In this document: one piece after another, positions 32,789 to 36,603 of the stretch | Position numbering within the stretch: the stretch's first letter is position 1 | How the letters are laid out: each line of letters begins with the position of its first letter | Origin: Planobispora longispora | GTDB taxonomy: Bacteria; Actinomycetota; Actinomycetes; Streptosporangiales; Streptosporangiaceae | DNA length: 36,603 nucleotides | Reading direction: 5' to 3' | Assembly: GCF_016863135.1 (NCBI RefSeq) | Contig: NZ_BOOH01000072.1 | Location: forward strand, 1-36,603 | Program-made: the position numbers and the translations under genes | The notes under the pieces: generated by a model | The model's database searches: none | Told to the model about the DNA's origin: nothing | What the model saw: only the letters and a program-made list of their open reading frames with translations

Positions 32789-33454
32789 TCAGTAGAAGAT
32801 CGGAGCGACGACGGTGCCGTCGCGGGTGACCTCCAGCTCCGACACGACGCCGACGACGCCCTCCACCCGGCGGACCGCCTCCACCAGCGGTGTGACCTGG
32901 GAGGCGTGCCCGACCCGGCCGCCGACCGTCACCACCCCGTCCCGCACGTCGATCGTGAACCCCACGGGGTCGAGTCCGCACTCCTCCCGCACCGCCTGCT
33001 CGACTTCGGTGCGCAGTTCCTCCGCCGGACGGGTGAAAACGCGCAGCAGGTCGCCCTGGTGCACGGTGCCGACCATCCGGCCGGTGACCGGATCGATCAC
33101 CGGCAACTGCTTGATCCGCCGCTCGTGCATCAACCGGGCCGCCTCCCGCACCGGCGTGCCCGGCGTCACGGTGATCGCCGGAGCGCTCATCAGCTCGGCG
33201 GCGACCACGCCCGCCGCCTTGCGCAGTTCCTGGCGCCGCCGCTCACCCGCGAAGAAGGCGTGCCGTACCCGGCCCGTCTCCTTCAGCAGCAGATCGTCCT
33301 GCGACACCACGCCCACCGGCCGGCGGTCGGCGTCCAGCACCGCCACCGCCCCGACCGCGAAGCGCCGCATCACCGCGACGATCTCCGCGAAGGTCGCCTC
33401 CAGCCGCACCGCGATCGCCACCCGGCCCATCACGTCCCCGACCTGAGTGCTCAT
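32789..33454 (-). CDS. CBS-pair and BON domain protein
   Basis: A 221-residue cytoplasmic protein. Two CBS motifs form a Bateman module (DVMGRVAIAVRLEATFAEIV...VGVVSQDDLLL and ELMSAPAITVTPGTPVREAA...VGTVHQGDLL), which usually binds adenine nucleotides. A C-terminal BON domain follows (EVEQAVREECGLDPVGFTID then VVTVGGRV). CBS-only proteins such as mycobacterial Hrp1 belong to the DosR regulon; proteins of this two-part type are frequent in such dormancy islands. The start has GGAG 7 nt upstream. I did not find a clear DosR-like box in its own upstream region. Confidence 0.9.
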   Translation of the reverse strand: MSTQVGDVMGRVAIAVRLEATFAEIVAVMRRFAVGAVAVLDADRRPVGVVSQDDLLLKETGRVRHAFFAGERRRQELRKAAGVVAAELMSAPAITVTPGTPVREAARLMHERRIKQLPVIDPVTGRMVGTVHQGDLLRVFTRPAEELRTEVEQAVREECGLDPVGFTIDVRDGVVTVGGRVGHASQVTPLVEAVRRVEGVVGVVSELEVTRDGTVVAPIFY

Positions 33455-33689
33455 GACCGCTCTCCTCTCGTCCGGCGCGGCCCTGGCCTGTTCTCGCCGT
33501 CCGCCCGGAACCCGCCGGACGGTTCCCCGGAGCCGTCATCATCGGTGACGCTTCAAGGCCGCTCACCTGCCAGCATCCCGGCCCGGCATCGCCGGGCGGC
33601 AGAGCGGAACGTCCCTTCCGTGATGGACTTCCGGTCCTCATCCGCATGGTCTACGGACCAGGGGGACCGGAGCACCGGGCCCTGCGCCA

Positions 33690-33925
33690 AAGTGAAGAAG
33701 GTCACCAAGGCCGTGCGCCACCGCACCGGCACCGAGACCGGCGAGCAGAGCCGAGGGACCCCTCTACGTGATCATCGATCCGATCAGCCGGCAGGCGTCC
33801 CCGGAACGCATCGCGACGATCTTGAGGGCGCACTGGATGATCGAAGACAGGCTCCGCTCCGTCCAGGACGCCGCTTTCCGCGAGGACGCCTCCGAGATCC
33901 GCACGCCGACACCATGGGACGGCCT
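33690..33925 (+). pseudogene. ISAs1-family transposase remnant (C-terminal part)
   Basis: The translated pieces KVKKVTKAVRHRTGTETGEQ and, in another frame, LYVIIDPISRQASPERIATI, LRAHWMIEDRLRSVQDAAF and REDASEIRT match the C-terminal block of ISAs1-family DDE transposases (RxHWxIEDRLHxVRDxxFxEDxSxxRT). A frame change near 33750 separates them, and the 5' two-thirds and both IS ends are missing. It runs up to the stop of the WYL regulator gene. It is a relic of a past insertion at the right border of the hypoxia island. Confidence 0.75.
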
Positions 33926-34872
33926 CAGCCGTATCGCTCGACGAGCGCGTTGCCGATCGAGGCCAGGCGGTCTCGCACACCCGGGGGGCCGGTCACTTCG
34001 AGCCATTCGACCAGCCCGGCGAGTTCGCCGGCGAGGGTGTAGTCGTCGTGGCCGCGGATCACGACGTCGATGCGTCCGTCGGTCGTGGTGCCTCCGACTT
34101 CGAGTCGGTCGCCGAACCCGATCCGGAGAATGCCTACGGCGTGGGGCACGCATACCGCCTGGACCTCCAGAGGTGTTCGTTTGCGGTCGATCTCGTCGGC
34201 GATCTCGCGCCAGCTCTCGGCGAGGTCGAAGTCCTCGGGCCGGTGCACGGGATCGCCGGTCGGGTCGGCGGACGACACGCGGTCGATCCGGAAGGTCCGC
34301 CGGCCGGTCTCGGTGTGGGAGACGAGATACCACGCCGGGCCTTTGGCGACGATGCCCAGCGGGTGGACGGTCCTCTCAGTTTCGACGCCTTTGCGGTCGA
34401 CGTAGCCGAGCCGCACCTGGACGCCGCGGATCACCGCGTCCTGGAGTTCGTCGAGGAAGCGAGGCGGTCGGTGCTCGATCCGGCTCGACCCCCAGCGTTG
34501 CGGGTCCGTGACCAGCGACGACGCCGCCGCTTCGGCCTGCACCCGGAAGGGCTCCGGCAGGGCGTGGACGAGCTTGCGCAGAGCCGCTTTCACGGCCGGC
34601 GTCGCGGCCGAGGCCGGGCCGGCGACCAGGAACAGGGCGCGGGCCTCACCCGCGGTCAACCCGGACAGGTCGGTACGGGCGCCGCCCACCAGGCGCCAGC
34701 CGCCACCCCGCCCTTGCATGGAGTACACGGGCACCCCGGCCATGGCCAGGGCGTCGAGGTCGCGGCGGGCGGTGCGCTCGGAGACCTCCAGCTCCCGGGC
34801 GACCTCTGCCGCTGTCACCTGCTGGCGCCGTTGCAGCAAGAGGAGGACGGCCACCAGCCGGTCGGTTCGCAC
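33925..34872 (-). CDS. WYL-domain transcriptional regulator (YafY type)
   Basis: A 315-residue regulator. The winged HTH at the start (RLVAVLLLLQRRQQVTAAEV then ELEVSERTARRDLDALAMAG) is followed by YSMQGRGGGWRL, the usual wing. The WYL domain begins near residue 145 with VQVRLGYVDRKGVETERTVH and contains PLGIVAKGPAWYLVSH, the motif that names it, and a WCX-type C-terminal part (VRDRLASIGNALVERYG). It starts with GTG at 34872. It is divergent from the hydrolase gene at 35062, and a perfect inverted repeat lies between them; it likely controls itself and the hydrolase. Confidence 0.9.
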   Translation of the reverse strand: MRTDRLVAVLLLLQRRQQVTAAEVARELEVSERTARRDLDALAMAGVPVYSMQGRGGGWRLVGGARTDLSGLTAGEARALFLVAGPASAATPAVKAALRKLVHALPEPFRVQAEAAASSLVTDPQRWGSSRIEHRPPRFLDELQDAVIRGVQVRLGYVDRKGVETERTVHPLGIVAKGPAWYLVSHTETGRRTFRIDRVSSADPTGDPVHRPEDFDLAESWREIADEIDRKRTPLEVQAVCVPHAVGILRIGFGDRLEVGGTTTDGRIDVVIRGHDDYTLAGELAGLVEWLEVTGPPGVRDRLASIGNALVERYG

Positions 34873-34891
34873 GCCGGCAACACTTTCACAT

Positions 34892-34918
34892 GAAACCGGT
34901 CATGGGGTGACCGGTTTC
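34892..34918. promoter_or_regulatory. Inverted-repeat operator, 11-bp arms
   Basis: GAAACCGGTCA (34892-34902) and TGACCGGTTTC (34908-34918) are perfect inverted repeats with a 5-bp spacer. The site is 20 bp upstream of the WYL regulator start and 144 bp before the divergent hydrolase gene. Confidence 0.85.
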
Positions 34919-35061
34919 GGTCGGCAGGATGGCGACATCACCTCACCGACGAGTCCCACTGCCCACGGCCGTATCGCCCCTCGACCCATCAGGGGTGCGC
35001 CGACGCCGTCTCCGGGAACCTTCGTCGCCCGAGCACGCCGAAAAGATGGAGAGGAAACACA

Positions 35062-36006
35062 ATGTTCACCCCAGCCGATTTTCCCAAGCCCACCTTTATT
35101 TCAGTCAACGGTGTGGAACTCGAAGTCTTCGAGGCCGGACAGCGAAGTACGGAAAGGCCCATCGTTCTCTGTCACGGCTGGCCGGAGCACGCCTTTTCCT
35201 GGCGCCATCAGATGTCCGCCCTCGCCGCAGCCGGCTACCACCTCATCGTCCCGAACCAACGGGGCTACGGCAATTCATCCCGTCCCAGCGAAGTCACCGA
35301 CTACGACCTCGAACATCTGGCGGGCGATCTCATCGCACTTCTCGATCACTATGGGTACGAAGACGCCACCTTCGTAGGTCATGACTGGGGGGCGTTCGTG
35401 GTGTGGGGACTGACCCTCCTGCACCCAGACAGGGTGAACAAAGTGGTCGCGCTCAGCGTGCCCTATCCCGAACGTGGAGAGCGGCCGTGGATCGAATCCA
35501 TGGAGGCCACGCTGGGCGGCGACTTCTACTTCGTCCACTTCAACCGGCGGCCGGGCGTCGCGGACGCGGTGCTCGAAGAAAACACGTTCCAGTTCCTTCG
35601 CAACCTGTTCCGGAAGAACGAGCCCGCGAGCGAGCCTCAGCCGGGAATGGCGATGATCAACCTCGCCAGAGCGGGGACACCGCTCGGCGAGCCTCTCATG
35701 AGCGACAGCGAGCTGGCCGTCTTCGTCTCGGCCTTCGAATCGACAGGATTCACGGCGAGCATCAACTGGTACCGGAACGCCGACCGCAACTGGCACCTTC
35801 TGGCGGACGTGGACCCGATCATCCGACAGCCCGCGCTCATGATCTATGGCGACAGGGATCTGGTCTCACGGGGCGAGAACCTGGCGGAGCTCGTGCCCAA
35901 CGTGGAGGTGGTCAATCTGGATTGCGGTCACTGGAGCCAGCAAGAGAAGCCGGAAGAAACGAACCAAGCGATTCTGAAGTGGCTGGAACAGCAGGATGCC
36001 ACCTAG
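35062..36006 (+). CDS. Alpha/beta hydrolase, epoxide hydrolase-like
   Basis: A 314-residue soluble hydrolase. HGWPEHAFSWRHQ gives the oxyanion HGxP motif. FVGHDWGAFVVWGLTLLHPD carries the nucleophilic aspartate (GHDWG), as in epoxide hydrolases and related dehalogenases. The acid is probably Asp in MIYGDRDLVSRGE, and the base is His in NLDCGHWSQQEKPEETNQ. A tyrosine for ring opening is likely in SINWYRNADRNW. It would turn an epoxide into a diol; the substrate is unknown. GGAGAGGAAACACA precedes the ATG. It shares a control region with the WYL regulator. Codon choice is noticeably less GC-biased than in most genes here, which hints at separate acquisition. Confidence 0.9.
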   Translation: MFTPADFPKPTFISVNGVELEVFEAGQRSTERPIVLCHGWPEHAFSWRHQMSALAAAGYHLIVPNQRGYGNSSRPSEVTDYDLEHLAGDLIALLDHYGYEDATFVGHDWGAFVVWGLTLLHPDRVNKVVALSVPYPERGERPWIESMEATLGGDFYFVHFNRRPGVADAVLEENTFQFLRNLFRKNEPASEPQPGMAMINLARAGTPLGEPLMSDSELAVFVSAFESTGFTASINWYRNADRNWHLLADVDPIIRQPALMIYGDRDLVSRGENLAELVPNVEVVNLDCGHWSQQEKPEETNQAILKWLEQQDAT

Positions 36007-36063
36007 GCCCTGCATCACAGCCCGCTGCGGCGTCCTCGCCGTTCTGAAGCTCGTGTGCGCGTA

Positions 36064-36137
36064 GGAGACCGACAACGAACGAGGTCTCCGGTAAGAGGGC
36101 TGATCGGCCGAGAACAACCCGAATACCGGAGACCTCG
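36064..36137. repeat. Competing inverted repeats after the hydrolase gene
   Basis: A perfect 14-bp inverted repeat (CGAGGTCTCCGGTA 36080-36093 with TACCGGAGACCTCG 36124-36137, 30-nt loop) overlaps a second possible hairpin using GGAGACC at 36064-36070 with GGTCTCC at 36083-36089. The two stems exclude each other. It may be a terminator region or the end of a lost mobile element. Confidence 0.7.
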
Positions 36138-36145
36138 CGGCCACC

Positions 36146-36603
36146 TCAGCGGTGAGCAGGCGGTTCGACCCGGCCGATGCGCGGTGGGCGGTGCGCGTGG
36201 TGCAGCAGCGAGTGGCTGACCGAGCCGAGCAGCAACCCGGTCAGGTCGCCGCGCCCGCGAGATCCCACCACCAGCAGACCCGCTCCGGCCGAGGTCTCCT
36301 TGAGCACATCCACCGGGTGACCGTTGACGGCCTGCGCGACCACCTTGACGTCCGGATAGCGCTCGCCCCGCCCGGCCAGCGCCTCGGCCGGCACCCGCTG
36401 CTCGCCGCCCTTCCGCCTCGACACGGGCGAAGAAGAGCCCGCAGGACCTCGGTCTCCGCCTGGAGGGACCGGCTTCCCCTCAGAGGGCGGGGAACCTCCG
36501 CTCACGGGACCGGAAGCGATTCCCGCTCCCCCGCTCCGGCGCAGCCTGCGCTGAAGGAAGGCACCGGAGACGTCCACGGAGCGATGATCACACCGACGGG
36601 ACC
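36146..36603 (-). pseudogene. Degenerate universal stress protein
   Basis: The C-terminal part is clearly UspA-like: RYPDVKVVAQAVNGHPVDVL, then LLVVGSRGRGDLTGLLLGSV and SHSLLHHAHRPP, which has the ATP-binding GxxGxGxxG...GS(V)S motif. The usual end (HHAHCPVAVVR) is altered to HHAHRPPRIGR, and the part in front is not USP-like: a Pro/Gly/Ser-rich stretch replaces the expected VGVDGS start and first helices. A weak echo of the start (VDVSGA) is at the right edge. Either frameshifts and deletions have damaged the gene or it is a C-terminal fragment. Intact USPs are common in DosR-type regulons. Confidence 0.55.

Noticed and set aside
33621-33640. GGACTTCCGGTCC near the CBS-BON gene as a DosR-like box
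   Set aside because: The half sites are 5 bp apart instead of 4, so it does not fit the consensus register; it lies 170 bp upstream and may be chance.
33702-33980. A 92-codon minus-strand frame
   Set aside because: Antisense to the ISAs1 transposase remnant; the remnant explains the sequence better.

Overview
The window is uniformly very GC-rich, its coding stretches have a strong third-position G/C bias, and several genes start with GTG or look leaderless. The gene content (Rox-type rifampicin monooxygenase, CsoR, actinobacterial-type narGHJI, a DevS/DosT-like kinase, a DsbA-VKOR pair, WYL regulator, ISAs1 remnant) points to a filamentous actinobacterium, perhaps of the Streptosporangiales/Thermomonosporaceae type; the genus cannot be fixed from the sequence alone.

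Left part (1-6.9 kb): a 32-bp tandem repeat; a TetR regulator divergent from a Tat-lipoprotein FAD amine oxidase, with a shared palindromic operator; a roadblock-like small protein; an ATP-grasp protein; then a rifamycin-resistance locus with 17-bp tandem repeats, a rifamycin-element-like site, a 19-codon leader ORF and the Rox-type monooxygenase. A perfect bidirectional terminator separates rox from a RibD/DHFR-like reductase. A copper sensor of the CsoR family with its operator follows.

Central part (6.9-33.5 kb): an anaerobic, nitrate-respiration and hypoxia island, almost all on the minus strand. It holds narGHJI, a three-gene unit with an 891-residue nitrite reductase (12-TM-like membrane domain + cupredoxin + NirK core), a PNPOx-like flavin protein, a nitronate-monooxygenase-like protein coupled to a radical SAM/SPASM enzyme, a Ddn-like deazaflavin protein, a GAF-GAF histidine kinase resembling DevS/DosT, the nitrate transporter narK, two hemerythrins, cysE-cysK, VKOR-DsbA and a CBS-BON protein. 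I found 14 imperfect copies of the 20-bp DosR/DevR box (TTSGGGACTWWAGTCCCSAA) by eye, nearly all in promoter positions of these genes. Four promoters carry two boxes 21-23 bp apart. This strongly suggests one hypoxia/NO/redox regulon, comparable in concept to the mycobacterial DosR regulon and the Streptomyces coelicolor OsdR dormancy island. The response regulator itself is not in the window.

Together these genes would take up nitrate (NarK), reduce it to nitrite (NarGHI, assembled by NarJ), and reduce nitrite to NO (NirK). No NO reductase or N2O reductase is seen, so NO, hemerythrins and the heme-GAF kinase may form a signalling or detoxification loop.

Right part (33.5-36.6 kb): a frameshifted ISAs1-family transposase remnant, a WYL regulator with a perfect inverted-repeat operator facing an epoxide-hydrolase-like alpha/beta hydrolase, a set of competing inverted repeats, and a degenerate universal stress protein at the edge. 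All functional statements rest on reading motifs and remembered family features; no searches were run.
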